Origin: Medakamo hakoo
Taxonomy: Eukaryota; Chlorophyta; Trebouxiophyceae; Coccomyxaceae
DNA: 64,000 nucleotides
Assembly (NCBI GenBank): GCA_026636295.1
Contig: CP089460.1
Location: forward strand, 620,001 to 684,000
Reading direction: 5' to 3'
Part shown: piece after piece, positions 1-11,066 of the stretch
Numbering within the stretch: the stretch's first letter is position 1
How the letters are laid out: each line of letters begins with the position of its first letter
The notes under the pieces: generated by a model
The model's database searches: none
What the model was told of the DNA's origin: nothing
What the model saw: the letters and a program-made list of their open reading frames with translations, nothing else
Position numbers and translations under genes: made by a program

Positions 1-2
1 TC

Positions 3-881
3 GGGTCGGAGGGGACGCTCGCCCTGATCACCGCCGTCACGCTCGCGGCCGCGGCCCGGCCGCGCGGCCCGCCCGCGACGGCGTTCCTGGCCGTGCCGGA
101 CTGGCCTGCCGCCTGCGCCCTGCTCGAGCGGGCCCGGTCAACGCTGGGCGAGGCCTTGGCGGCCTTTGAATTCCTGGACGCGCCGGCGTTGAGGCTTTCC
201 CTCGAAAGCCTGGGGGGCGGGCGGGCCGGGTCCGGCCGGCCCGGGGTCCACCCCCTGCCGGCCTCCACCTGCCCGCTGTTTGTGCTTGTGGAAGCCGCGG
301 GCGCGTGCCCGGCTCACGACGCCGACAAGATGGACAAGTTTCTGGAGGGCGCCCTGTCCGCGGGCGAGGCGGCGGACGGCGTGGCAGCGGCCGACGGCGC
401 GCAGGCGGCCGCGCTGTGGGCGTTGCGCGAGGGCGCGCCCGTGGCTTTGAAAGAAGCCGGCGGCGCTGTGTACAAGTACGACGTCTCTGTACCCGTCCGT
501 GACATGTGGGGCGTCGTGGAGGAGGCGCGCGCGCGCGTGGCCGGGCGCGGCAGTGAGGGCAGCACCTCTGGCGCTGCCGGTCCGCCGCCGACCGTCGTCG
601 CGTACGGCCACCTGGGCGACGGCAACCTGCACTTGAACGTCTCGGCGCCGGGAGGCCGCACGCCCGCCCTGGACGCGGCCCTGGAGCCCTGGGTGTACGA
701 AGCCGTCTCGGCGGCGGGCGGCTCCCTGTCCGCCGAGCACGGCGTCGGCCGCCTGAAAGCGCCATACCTCGGCCTCGCCCAACCGCCCGCCGCGCTCGCC
801 CTCATGCGCGCCGTCAAAGCCGCCTTTGACCCACGCGGCATCCTGAACCCGTACAAACTATTTCCGGAGGTTGACGGTTGA
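3..881 (+). CDS. D2HGDH: D-2-hydroxyglutarate dehydrogenase, C-terminal part (5' end outside window)
   Basis: FAD-linked oxidase of the VAO/GlcD family that oxidises D-2-hydroxyglutarate to 2-oxoglutarate; in plants and animals it is mitochondrial and feeds electrons to ETF. The frame is open from base 3, so the gene enters from the left. It begins with GSEGTLALIT, the family's FAD-domain motif, and continues for about 292 residues to a TGA. The C-terminal cap carries the metal/substrate motif GHLGDGNLH (about residues 198-206 of the visible part) and the closing FAD motif SAEHGVGRLK. The product ends with DPRGILNPYKLFP, which is usual for the family. Lactate or glycolate dehydrogenases share these motifs, so D2HGDH is the best but not the only choice. 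The stop lies 120 bp from the convergent ARP6 stop. Confidence 0.85.
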   Translation, partial: GSEGTLALITAVTLAAAARPRGPPATAFLAVPDWPAACALLERARSTLGEALAAFEFLDAPALRLSLESLGGGRAGSGRPGVHPLPASTCPLFVLVEAAGACPAHDADKMDKFLEGALSAGEAADGVAAADGAQAAALWALREGAPVALKEAGGAVYKYDVSVPVRDMWGVVEEARARVAGRGSEGSTSGAAGPPPTVVAYGHLGDGNLHLNVSAPGGRTPALDAALEPWVYEAVSAAGGSLSAEHGVGRLKAPYLGLAQPPAALALMRAVKAAFDPRGILNPYKLFPEVDG

Positions 882-1001
882 TGAGCAAAAAAAACGCACT
901 GTAGCAAAACTCGCACTAACACAAAATGAGAAAAAGGCACTCGCTGCTGCCCGCCCGCACTCTCCCTCCCCTCTTCGCCCCGCCCCCCTCCATCTCTCTC
1001 T

Positions 1002-2679
1002 TCAACCGCGTTTCACTACCCCGCCCGCACACCACTCGGCTGCGGCACTGCCCCGCTCCTTGTACTCCGACCGCGTGAGCGACCGGGCCGCCCAGGCGGC
1101 CGGGTCGGCGGCCAGCGCCGCCCCACCCCGCCACGCGGCCAGGGCAGGCTCGGCCGGGACCAGCACGGTCGGCGGCGCCAGGTCGTCCGGGACCAGCGGC
1201 GTGAATTCCGCTGTGAACCGCGCTCCAAAGCCGGGGCACGCCGCGCCGCCGCCAACCAACAGCACGCGCGCCGCCAGCAGCGGCCGCACGTGCGGCGGCG
1301 CCGCCGCCAGCGCGTCCGCCGCCGCTTCTGCGATGCCGGCCTGGCCCGACCCGGCGTCGCCCGGGTGGAAGAGCGCCTCCGGGACCGCAAACCGTTCCAG
1401 GCCCAGGCGGATGACGTTCTCAGGGGGTGGGTCACTGCCGCCTGGCGCCGGTCGTTTCTTGGAGGCCGAGCCCGGGCGGTGTTGCTGAGGCGCGCCCTGG
1501 CGCGCGTCAGCGGCGGCCTGCGCCGCGGCTAGCCGCTCCGCGCGCGACAGCTTTGGCGGGACGGGCCGAGCAAAGCCCGCGCCCTTGACGGTGACGCCGT
1601 CGGGGAGGACGTACTCAATCCGTGGGTCGGACCCGGGCGCGGGCAAACGGTCGATGGACGTGGGCGGGGCGGCGGTGGTCGGGGCAGCACTCCCGCCACG
1701 CCCGCTGCCGCCGCCGCCGCCGCCTTTCCCGGCCGCCGCCACGTCGGCCGCGGCCGCGTACGGGTCCGCCGCCACGTACGCGACCGCGTCCTTGATGGCG
1801 CCCGCCAGGTAGTTTTCGCCCGCCAGGGACACGGCCCGAAACGTGATGGCTTCGCGCAGCAGGGACGACAGCGCCTTGCCGCCCAAGTCGACGCGGCGCA
1901 CGGTCGCCGGCAGCACCCGCCCGTCCACGACCGCGGCCGCCGTCGTCGCGGAGAAGCCGACGTCGATGACCAGGGCCGTGTTGCAGGCGGCCGCGGCGGC
2001 CGTCGACGGCCCCGCGGACCCGTCCCGCCCCTCCCCGCACCGGGCCGCCAGTTCGGGCGCGGGGGCGATGCAGAGCGACGCGACGCCGAGCTCGTCGTAC
2101 GCGGCCTCCTCCGCGGCCGCGAGCGCCGGCGGCAGGGCCAGCGGCGGCGCCGTCACCAGCAGGCCGCCCGCTTTTGATGGGGCGGGCAAGCCGGCGGCTT
2201 TACACCCGCGGGCCCACAGGGCGCGCTGCATGTCCCAGTTGACGACGTGGCCGCTGTGTGTGAGAGTTTTTTTTTTCGGATGGAAAAAATGAGGTGGGAT
2301 GGGGATGGAAAGCGCGCGATGGGGTGGAAGGAAAGGGCGGCCACCACCACCACCCACACAACTCACCGGTCGATCGGCCGCCTCAAGGCCACGCCAAGGT
2401 ACTCGCCCGCCGCCTCGATCTGGTCGCCGACCAGGCCGCTCTTAGAGACGGCATTTGGGTAGACGCTGCGCGCGCGCGTGTGTGTGTGTTGATGGATGGA
2501 TGGGGGCGGGTTGAGCAAGTGAGCGCGGGCCGTCGGCATCGGCGAGGGGCCTCCCCTCCCTCCCCGCCCCACCAGCCCTCTCCCACCGCCACTCACATGC
2601 TCGGCGCGGGCTGCCCGCCTAAACCGAGTTTGATGGCGTGGCCTCCATTGTCCAGGACCAGGACGGGGGCGTCCGTCAT
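1002..2679 (-). CDS. ARP6: Actin-related protein 6 (SWR1/SRCAP subunit)
   Basis: Nuclear actin-related protein; in yeast, plants and animals ARP6 is a core subunit of the SWR1/SRCAP remodeller that deposits H2A.Z. Predicted exons, 5' to 3': 2679-2597, 2465-2367, 2253-1002, giving 477 residues with intact phases. Donors are GTGAGT and acceptors CAG. The N-terminus VLVLDNGGHAIKLG is the actin-fold phosphate-1 loop. Joining exons 1 and 2 restores IVYPNAVSKS, and joining 2 and 3 restores IDRGHVVNWD, both characteristic of ARP6 and unlike conventional actin. The end contains LLVGGGAACPGF, the actin-family adenosine motif, and LTRSEYKERG. A Gly/Ala/Pro-rich insertion near the middle (about 1650-1750) is typical of this genome. 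The start codon is 181 bp from the divergent UVRAG-like start. Confidence 0.88.
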
Positions 2680-2860
2680 TGTTGCTGTCTCTCCTCCGCC
2701 GCGCGAGAGAAAGGCGCGAGTGTGAAGCACACAGTTTTTCATTGCGTTGACTTCTCTCACGTCTGCCGGGCTTCTGGTCCACGCGACACGCGCACCCCGC
2801 GACCATGTGTCGCCCCAGCACGCGCATTCCCTGAATAAAAAGAAACGACACCGCCGCAAA

Positions 2861-4324
2861 ATGTCGTCCTGGGCGCCGTCGCGGGCCGCCCGACACGTGC
2901 GGCGTGTCGACGCAGTCGCCCTCGACGCGCGGGCCGTCGGCGCCGCCGTGGAAGCTTTAGGCGGCGGTGACGCCCACCCAGGGTCACTTCCACTCCTTCT
3001 AGACGCCTACTGCGTCGTGTGGGCGGTGGGCAAGGGCGGGAGTGGTGCCGGCGCCGTGACGGAGCGCGGCGGTGCATTCGACGGCGCGCTCGACCTGGGC
3101 GCTGCTGCTGGAGGCGACACCGGCCGCGACGGCAACGACGCGCCCACCTCCTCCACCACCAACCTGACCTGGCTGTACACCAGTGAAGCCGTGCCACTCC
3201 CAGCCCACGGCGGCGGCGGCGGCGTGGTGCGGTGGGCCCCCCTGGACGTGGTCAGCGCGCTGCAAGGGCTGGAGGGTGGGGGAGGCGCGCCCGCCGTGCA
3301 CTTGCACGTCCTGGCCCGGGCGCGCCGGCGACAAGGCAACGCTGCCGGCGATGCGCCATGGCCGACGGCACCGGGTGTGAGCGTGGCGCGGGCCGTGCCG
3401 CACCCGCCGGGCGACTGTGGTTGTGGTGCGCGTCGAGCCAACAAAGACACTTTCCTCTTGGCGTCCGCCACGCTGGTCCTGCGCGACGGCCGCCCTGCCA
3501 CGCAACGCCGCCCGGGAGCGGGCGCCCCACCCGGCACGGTTGTTTTAACCATCGCGGGCGCGGGCCGGCTGGAGTGGCGGCCGGTGGTAGAGGGTGGAGG
3601 GGGGGAGGGTGGTGCGCCGCCCTCGCCGCACGCCGCCGCCACGCCCGCGCCCTCGCGCACGTCCACGGAAGACGCGGACGCGGGTCACCTGTCCGCGTCC
3701 GGCCAGCCGCCGCCCGCGTCGCTGTCAGCCGTCAAAGCAGCGGCAGCAACAACGGCTGCCCCGGCTGCACCATCTGCGGACGACGGCGCCGCTGCCTGGG
3801 CGGCCGTGGACAGGCTGGCGGCGGTGGGCCGGCGCCTGGCGGCTGCGCGCGCGTCGGCTGCTGCTGCCACGGCTGCGTTAGAAGCCGTTTTAACTCGCCA
3901 GCATGGGGGCGGAGGAGACGGCGCCGCGGCTGTGGCCGCTGCTGAAGCGGAGGCGGCCGCCTCTGCCGCCCGGGCCGACGCGGATGGCGCACAGGCCACG
4001 GCGGACCGTGAGGCGACGGCTGCTTTGCGCACAGCCTCCGCTGCTCGTGCCAGCGTGCTCATCGCCGCGTGGCGCGGCTTAGCCGCCGGCCGGGCCGAGC
4101 TCGCGGCCGCGACTGCGGCAACGCACGCCCGCCTCCACCGCGGCGCGCTCGGGGCCGCCACCCGCGCCCTGGCCGCACGGCGGGCCGCCCTGGTCGCGGA
4201 CGCGGGCGACGCGCTGGGAGTTGGCATTGCACCGCCTGCGCTTGGGCCAGGCGGCGGCGGCGGCCTCCCGCCCGCCGACTCGGCCGCGTCGACGCCCTGG
4301 GCCCGCCTGGAAGCCGGCTGGTCG

Positions 4325-4355
<31 letters not shown>

Positions 4356-5341
4356 CGGGCCTCGACGTCGACGGCGGTGCCGGCGGGTCGGGCTCCGTGT
4401 CCGGCAGTGAGGGTGGACACGCCACATCCTCGCCCTCCCGCGCGGGCGGCAGCCTGGCCGGCTGGCTGTTTGGCGGCGGCGGCGGCGGCGGCCCGGCGTC
4501 TGTCGCCGGGTCTGACGGCGACCCGCAACCCGCGTCCTCACCCCACGCCCACCCTCCTCCTGTCCGGCGCCGCCCGGCCCACCCGCCGCTGCGCTTCACC
4601 ATTGGCGGGCTGCCCTTGGACCCGGGCATTGTGCGGGCCTGGGTGGGTGGCCCTGCTGGCGGCACGCCGCCCGCCTTGGCCGCGGGCAAGGCCGCCGCGC
4701 GCGCGCGCGCCGCGGTCGACGCTGCGGCCCTCGGCCACGCCGCAGCCCTGACCGCCGCCGCCGCGGCCGCCCTGGGCATCCCGCTCCGCCACCCGCTCAT
4801 CGTGGCCGGCTCCCGGTCCGCCGTGCTGGCTGCGGGCCCGCCCGCCGGCACGGCCCGCGGGCGGTGCGGGGAGGGGAGGGGCGACGCGGTCGGCGCGGCC
4901 GTGCTGCTCCCCGGCGCGCTGCCGCCCGGCCAGCGCCTGGCCGGCGTGCACGGCGAGTCCGCCGCGCCGGCGCTGACGGCCGGATCGCCCGCCGCCGCCG
5001 TCGCAGCTGCCGCAGCGACAGGCGAGGGCGCGTTTCCGCTCTGGCCACCCGGCGACGGCGGCGGGGGTGGCGGGACGGGTCCCGCGGTCGTCGCGGCTGC
5101 CGCGGCCGCCGCCGCGTCGGCCGCCACCCTCACCAACGGCGCCGCCCAGCCGCCGCCCGCTCCACCTCTGACGTCCGACCCGGCCCGCTTTGCCTACGCC
5201 GTCTTTTTACTGGCCCGGGACGTGCACCAGGTGTTGGACGCGTTGGGCCTGGCGCCGCCGCCCGCGCCGGGCGCGGTCCTGGACGGGTTGGTCCGCATCG
5301 TCGCGCTGGCCCGCCAGGGCAGGGGGAGTGGGGCGGCGTGA
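2861..5341 (+). CDS. UVRAG/Vps38-like protein (ATG14/UVRAG family)
   Basis: Likely subunit of class III PI3-kinase complex II (with Vps34, Vps15 and Beclin 1), acting in endosome maturation and autophagy. An intronless 826-residue frame begins at the ATG at 2861; the upstream continuation has a basic 5'-UTR-like translation and was not used. The middle (about residues 310-470) is Ala-rich coiled coil. The C-terminal region holds the family landmarks: a segment close to GIPLRHPLIVAGSRS, then FPLWPP, then RFAYAVFLLARDVHQVLDALG, matching UVRAG 'PLRYPIVPRGSRS', 'FPLY' and 'F.YGVFLLNKDI.QLL'. Long Gly, Ala and Pro runs (for example around 4330-4500) are probably disordered. An N-terminal C2 domain cannot be confirmed by eye. 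Atg14 is the main alternative, but the SRS and FLLARD motifs favour UVRAG. Confidence 0.68.
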
Positions 5342-5482
5342 AGGGGGCGGACTGTGTGTGCGTGCGGTGTGTATGGTGTGGAGCGTCCAGGCCGGGAAGG
5401 CTGCGGACGCACGTCGCCCCCCCCTGGGAGGGCGCAGGGCTGTTCAGAGTTCGTAGCGTTGTTGTTTTCATTCGTTTTTTTT

Positions 5483-6843
5483 TCACAAAAGATCAGCAAA
5501 AAAGTTGCCGCCACCGCCGGCCTTGGGCTTGCGGCCGGGCGGCGCGTCGTCCCCGTCATCCCCGTCCGCCTCGTCGTCATCGCTGCTGCCATCCCCACCG
5601 CCCTTCTTCCCGCCCTTGCGCTTTTTCGCGCCTGCGACCACGCTGCCCGCCGCGCTCGCCAGGGCCCGCCCATCCCACGCCCGCAGCTCGCGACAAGCCA
5701 TGGCAATGGTGACGGTCAGAGGCGAGGCGGGCGCGCCGCCGACGGCGACGGCTTCCAGCGGGCGCGTTGCCTTGGCACCGGCCTTGCCGCCGTGCGCGGC
5801 TTCAACACAGCCCGCGACGCCCGTCGGCAGGATGCCCAGTGTGCGCAGCGCGCCGTCGCCACAGGCGGCAAGGAGGGCGTCGGGCGTGCCGGAGACGCCC
5901 GGGAGGTGGGCCAGGGCTTCGATGGACGGGCGGGCGGCCGCCTTGCCGGCGCCCACCCTCGGCAGCGGCCACCGGTCAGACACGCCGCCCCAGAAGCCCC
6001 ACGACCACAGGCCGAGGACGCCGCCCGCCGAGCCCGACACCAGTTTCTTGCCGCCGCGGGCAAGGGCCAAGCACAGGAGCTCGTCCTCGTCCGGGTCGGA
6101 CCGGGCCGCGACGGACGCCTTGCGCAGGTCGGAGACGGCGAGGACGCCGTCGCCGCCCGCGCTGACCGCGGTCGAGGTCGACGGCCGGCACAGGAGGGCG
6201 GTTACGTCGCCGTCGTGGACGGATGCGATGGTGAGGGCGGGCTTGGGTGACCGTGGGTCCCAGAGGGTGAGCGTGCCGGCCTCGTCGCCGGCGAGGAAGG
6301 ATGACGACGGCAGCGCGCCGCCGTCGGCGTCGCCGGCCGCGACCAGGCGGGTGAACGGCGCGTCCGGGGACGTCGCGGAGACCAGGCGGCCGGACAAACG
6401 GCCGGCTGCGACGTCCATGGCGACGAGGGAGCCCGCAGCACACGTGGAGTACAACGCGCCGCCATCTCTACTGAAGCACAGCGCCCGGCCCGGGTCGGCG
6501 TGCGCGCGGATGGAAAAGGTCGGCGTGGTGGGCGTCGAGGCGTCGCCGTCGGCGTCAAACGGCGCCGCCCAGCCGATCAGGCGGCCCGTCACCAGGCCTG
6601 CTACTGCCAACGGCGTAGACGGGCTGACGTCACAGGCCTTGTTAGTGTTGTGTGGGGTGGGAGGGTGTGCGGTGTGAGGGCGTGGCGGCGGGGGGCATTG
6701 CGGAGACGGCGGCGGCTAGCAGGACGGCGGCGCATGCGCTTTTTTTTCGGTTTTAGGGCGCACCAAGCACCCCACGCTCGCCGCACCGTGGGCTGCGCGG
6801 GCAAGCCTAGGACGGCCGCGTCCGCGGAGGAGAGGGCGGCCAT
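5483..6843 (-). CDS. WDR55: WD-repeat protein WDR55/Jip5-like
   Basis: WD40 protein of the WDR55/Jip5 family, implicated in nucleolar function and rRNA processing. Predicted exons 6843-6787 and 6637-5483 give 403 residues. The intron has a GTGCGG donor, a clear CACTAAC branch site close to the acceptor and phase 0. Exon 2 opens with ACDVSPSTPLAVAGLVTG, matching the first blade of WDR55. Further blades include GDEAGTLTLWDPR, SAGGDGVLAVSDLR and GSAGGVLGLWSWGFWGGVSDRW, the last being particularly WDR55-like, as is GILPTGVAGCV. The C-terminus is a basic KKRKGGKKGG patch, an acidic stretch and FFADLL, as in the family. The stop is convergent with the UVRAG-like gene, 141 bp away. Exon 1 (19 residues) is inferred from splice signals and phase, so it is less certain than the rest. 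Confidence 0.82.
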
Positions 6844-6969
6844 TGAGGGAAAAAGTGTGCGCGTTTTGGTGTGTGCGGGGTTTGACTGTGTGAGTGAGGA
6901 GGGACACGCGACCCGGGGCCCTCTCCAACCTCTCATGAGAAAAAACGTCCGGGCGCCTCGTGAAAACAC

Positions 6970-8133
6970 TCACGCTCCCTTCCCAGGCGGCCTCGCCCGC
7001 CACCACCCGGCCAGCGCCGACCCGATCAACGAGTGCACACACGCAGAAATCGCCCCCGGCGCGCCCGCCCCTGCCAGCCCAGGCCACGCGCGCGCGGCCA
7101 GCACCGCTGCCAGCGCCGAATTCTGCATGCCCGTCTCGATGGAAGCCGTGCGAGCCGCGGTTTCGGGCATGCCAAACAGGCGGGCGCCCACGTACCCCGC
7201 ACCAAAGCCGAGTGTGTGCAGCGCGGCGACGGCCGCGACGGTGCGGGCACCCACGCCGGCGAGCGCGGGCGCGGACGTGCCCAGGATCGCGCCGCAAACC
7301 AGGCACGTCGCGGTGACGGCGGCCAGGGGCGCAAAGGGCGCCAGCCGGGCGACGAGACGCGGGAAGAGGGCGGCCAGGACTGCGCCCGCTGCGAGGGGGG
7401 CGAGGACGACGGACGCGGTCGACCAGACGAGCGCGCCGGCATCCAAAGGCACAGTCGCGCCGGCCAAAAGCTTGGCCAGGGCCGGCGTGACGGCCGGCGC
7501 CAGCAGCGTGCTCACCGTCGTCATCGCCACGCTGAGCGGGACGTCGGCGCGCGCGATGAAGGCGACGACATTGGACGCCACGCCGCCCGGGCAGGAGGCG
7601 ACCATGAGGAGGCCGGCGGCCGCGGCGGGCGGCAGGCGCGCGGCCCGCGCCACGAGGAGGCCGGCGGCGGGCATGAGGGTGTATTGGAGGAGGGCGCCCT
7701 GGGCCACGCGGCCGGGCGACGCCGCGATCGCGCCCAGGTCCTCCCCCCGCAACGTCGTGCCCATCAGGCCCATGGTCGCCGCGAGCGCGGGCGTGACGGC
7801 GGGCGTGAACCAGGTGAAGGCCGGAGGGTGGAGCAGGGCCGCGGCCGCGCCCGCGGCCAAGTACAGCGGGAAGTAGGAGGCGGCCGCGCCGGCTGCGGCG
7901 CCCAGGCGGGCTTCCAGGGACGACGGCGCGGCGCGCGCGGACACCGTGCGAGCGCGGCGGTGGTTGTGGGTTGGGGTCGGCCGACCGCCGACGACGGCCG
8001 CGCACGCATGGAGTTGGCGCGCACGCCGTGGCGGCGCCACAGGTCTGGCCACCGCTCCTCCCACCATCACAGTGCGGGCACAAGCCTGCGCACCTGCCCG
8101 GCTTGCAGGGGCTGTGGGGAGTGTCCGCATCAT
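6970..8133 (-). CDS. Bile acid:sodium symporter family (BASS) transporter, plastid-type
   Basis: Multi-pass secondary transporter of the BASS/SBF family. Plant plastid members move pyruvate, 2-keto acids or glycolate with Na+ or H+. The single-exon frame of 387 residues begins with tandem ATGs (8133 and 8130). The first 75 residues or so are rich in Ala, Arg, Ser and Thr with few acidic residues, like a plastid transit peptide. About nine to ten hydrophobic segments follow. Family landmarks are the crossover region SCPGGVASNVVAFIARADV and SIETGMQNSALAAVLA near the C-terminus (E-T-x-x-Q-N, sodium site). The substrate cannot be assigned by eye. The YeeE-type transporter gene lies directly upstream on the same strand, about 200 bp away, which may or may not be functional. 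Confidence 0.85.
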   Translation of the reverse strand: MMRTLPTAPASRAGAQACARTVMVGGAVARPVAPPRRARQLHACAAVVGGRPTPTHNHRRARTVSARAAPSSLEARLGAAAGAAASYFPLYLAAGAAAALLHPPAFTWFTPAVTPALAATMGLMGTTLRGEDLGAIAASPGRVAQGALLQYTLMPAAGLLVARAARLPPAAAAGLLMVASCPGGVASNVVAFIARADVPLSVAMTTVSTLLAPAVTPALAKLLAGATVPLDAGALVWSTASVVLAPLAAGAVLAALFPRLVARLAPFAPLAAVTATCLVCGAILGTSAPALAGVGARTVAAVAALHTLGFGAGYVGARLFGMPETAARTASIETGMQNSALAAVLAARAWPGLAGAGAPGAISACVHSLIGSALAGWWRARPPGKGA

Positions 8134-8333
8134 TGTTTGCGGGAGCCGTTTTTTTTTGCGCCGAATGCAAACTCGTGTTTGGCTTGATGCAACAACAACA
8201 AAAAAAAACACTCCGTCTGCCGCTTCGCTTCCACCGCCCCCAAAGACAAAAACGCACTCTTTCCTTTGCAAACCTCAAAAACAAGGCACACACACGCACA
8301 CACGTTGTTGCTCTCTTTCTCTCTCTCTCTGCT

Positions 8334-9467
8334 TCACTTCGCCAGCGTCGTCGTCAGCGCGTGCGCCGCGAGGAAGGCCGCGCACCAGGCAAGGTACGGC
8401 GCCGCCGCCACAGCGCCGGCCAGCCCCGCGGCCGCGGACACCAGGCCCGGCCCAGGGCACACGCCGCCCACGCCCCACCCCGCCCCAAAGATCGCGGCGC
8501 CGGACAGCAGGCGGCCGTCGACCGCCGTCTTGGTGGGGAGGGAATAGCAGGTCGCGCACGCCGGCTTGGCGCCGCCGCGGAGGGCGGCCAGCACGCGCTG
8601 GAAGGCGGGCACCGCGACGGCCAGCGCGCCGGCCATGACGAGGCCCAGCGACGGGTCCCAGGCCCCGCCCAGGGGAGACAGGAAGGCGACCACCTTCGCC
8701 GGTTTCAGCATTCCCGAAACGCCTAAGCCAGCGGCAAAAAAAGCGCCTGTCGCCACCTCGGCCGCGGCCTCCGCGCCGGGCGCGCCGACGTTTTTGCGGC
8801 CGACCAGGGCCAGGGCGGCCAGCGTGCCGACCGCGACAGCGGCTACGCGGGCTGCCGTCGCGACCGCGCCAGCCGCGGGCGCCGCGTACGGCGCGACCGC
8901 GAAGCCGGACCCGGCGGCGCTCAACCCCACGGCCGCGGGCGCGCCCGACAGCGCGGCCGCCAGGGCGCCGGACGCCATCATCGTCGCGGTGAAGGCCGCG
9001 CTCCGCTTGGACAGGCGCGCATTGCCGCAGATGCCGTGGCCGGACGTGCAGCCGCCGCCCAGCGCGGAGCCGGCGCCGACCAAGGCGCCGGCGGTCAGGG
9101 CGCGGGCGGTGGTGTAGGTGGGCGGCAGGGCTTGCAGGGCGCCCGGGAGGAGGGGCGGGAGGGCCAGCGCCGAGGCGCCCAGCAGGCCCGCCGTGAACGC
9201 GACGCGGGGCGCGTCAAACTGGGCACGGGCCAAGCCGCCGGCGATGCCGGAAATGCCCAGGACGCGGCCGGTCAGGGCGAGGCGGCCGGCGGCGGCTGTT
9301 TTGGTGGATGGGGGTGGATGGGGATGGGATGGCGAGCGTTGGGACGCCGTCGCGACGTCGCGAGCCAAGCGCATGGCCCGCAAAAGTTTTAAAAACCCTC
9401 ACTCACCTGCGCCCAGGGTGACGCCACCCAGCAGGGCCGTCTCCGGCGTGAACAGGGCAATCGACAT
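8334..9467 (-). CDS. YeeE/YedE-family (sulfur/thiosulfate transport) membrane protein
   Basis: Integral membrane protein of the YeeE/YedE family; a bacterial member (TsuA/YeeE) imports thiosulfate. Exons 9467-9407 and 9295-8334 join in phase 1 to give 340 residues. Exon 1 encodes FTPETALLGGVTLGA, and exon 2 continues AGRLALTGRVLGISGIAGGL, together the usual first repeat. The two signature loops are present: GGGCTSGHGICGNARLS in the first half and GAGWGVGGVCPGPGLVS in the second, each carrying the conserved cysteine, plus CATCYSLPTKT between repeats. About eight hydrophobic helices are visible, with no obvious long transit peptide. The family is mainly bacterial, with scattered algal and fungal copies. 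The start is head-to-head with HVA22, 197 bp away. Substrate is inferred only. Confidence 0.83.
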
Positions 9468-9664
9468 GGTGTGCGTGGGCTTTGCGCGGAGTGGGGTTTC
9501 CCCGTGTGCAAGCACTTTGCGTGCGTCGACGAATCAAGCAACAATGAATAGTGGGAGAGGCGGGCTGCTGTTCAAGATGAATGAGCGTCGGGCCCGACGC
9601 TCACTGACACTCTTCTCTCGCATCAACTCTGTTTTGCTCGGCCGACGAAAAAACGTTCGTCACC

Positions 9665-10566
9665 ATGTTCATCCTTCCCAACTTACACATCGTCGACGCG
9701 CTCTGCCTCTTTGTTGGCGTCTTGTACCCTACGTGCGTTTGACAGCATGAGTGACGGTGGCGGCGCTCCATGGCCAAGGGCCCGGCCCCCGGGCACTTCC
9801 TGCGCGCGCCGCGCGCCGCATGCCAACTCGTCGACGCGCGCGAGTTGGCCGTGCGGCGCATCAGTGTGCCGCGCGCTTGGCCGGCCGGTGCTTTAGCTTG
9901 ACGCTTGTCTTGGTCGGGCTTGATGTTTAAATGCTCTTGCCGTTGGAGGCAGTGTGTTTGTGGGGGCGAAGCGTCCGGCTCGCTCGACGCGAGGCGGGCG
10001 GAGGCGGCGCGGTGCACGGTCCGCAGGGACGGCGCCGGGCGGGGTCCTCTGGTCGCGCCGCACCCCACCCCCGTTTTTTTTTTGTCCGTGCCCACCCACA
10101 ACCCTCCCTCCCCCTTCCCCCACCCTCCCACGCCCCCAGGTACGCCTCCCTGCGCGCCCTGCAATCCCCCATCGCCTCGGACGACGCCCAGTGGCTGCTC
10201 TACTGGGTGGCGTACGTTTTCCTGTCCACGGCCGAGACGCTGTTTTTCATTGCAAAGTACATCCCCTTCTACTCGACCGCCAAGCTGGTGGTCCTGCTGT
10301 GGCTGGTCTCGCCGGCGACGCAGGGCGCGGAGGTCATTCACCGGCACGTCATCCAGCCGCTGCTGTCGACGTACGGCGCCCGGCTGTCGCCCGTCTTTGA
10401 CCAGGCGGAGAAGGTGATCACCTCGCGCCAGATCGCCCAGCTGGTTGCGCTCGCGGAGGCGCAGGGCCCGGCCGCCGCGCGCGCCGCCCTGGACCGGGCG
10501 GTCAAGGACACCAAGAACCTGGTCAGCCAGGCCAAGGCCAAGGCCCGGTCCACGCGGGCGCGGTGA
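9665..10566 (+). CDS. HVA22/TB2/DP1 (REEP) family ER-shaping protein
   Basis: Small hairpin membrane protein that shapes tubular ER; plant HVA22 members are often stress-induced. Exons 9665-9732 and 10140-10566 join in phase 2 and give 164 residues. Exon 1 encodes MFILPNLHIVDALCLFVGVLYPT, and the splice restores the family motif YPTYASLRALQS (compare LYP.YAS..AIES). Exon 2 carries QWLLYWVAYVFLSTAETL and the second hairpin, FYSTAKLVVLLWLVSPATQGAEVIHRHVIQPLL, all diagnostic of TB2/DP1/HVA22. The C-terminal tail is an amphipathic, Ala/Lys-rich helix. The intron (9733-10139) has donor GTGCGT and a CCCCCAG acceptor after a C-rich tract. Confidence 0.92.
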
Positions 10567-11035
10567 AGCAGGGAGTGTGTGGGGTGGGGGGGGGGGTGAG
10601 GGCGCCGTCCTGCCCCCCCCTCCCTACCCCCCCGCCCGCTCCCTCTCCTGTCCCTCCCCCGCCACGCCCGCGCGCGGCCAGGCTGTGCGCCTGACTCGGG
10701 CCCGCGGCAGGGAAGAAGGAGGCGGCCTGCGGAAAAGAGGGCGTCCCCCCACCATCGTCATGGGAGGCGGGCGGGAGTTGTGCTGCGCCGCACCCCGCCC
10801 CGCCCCCGCCTGGGTCGCAGTGGAGGCGCGAGTGGCGTGAGTGCAAAACACACACAGGTGGGGAGGCTGGAGGAGAGGGAATGTTGCTTGCAAAACACAC
10901 GCACACTAATGCCCCAAGCACACACACGCGCCCCATACACACTCATCGCCCGCGCCCCCAAAAAGCCCCGACGCCCTCGTCTCTTTTTCGTGTTTTCATG
11001 CTTTGGTTCTTGCGACCACCACCCCTGCCTGCAAA

Positions 11036-11066
<31 letters not shown>

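Noticed and set aside
3685-5136. Long minus-strand frame opposite the UVRAG-like gene
   Set aside because: Ala/Pro-rich complement of a real coding strand with no family similarity.
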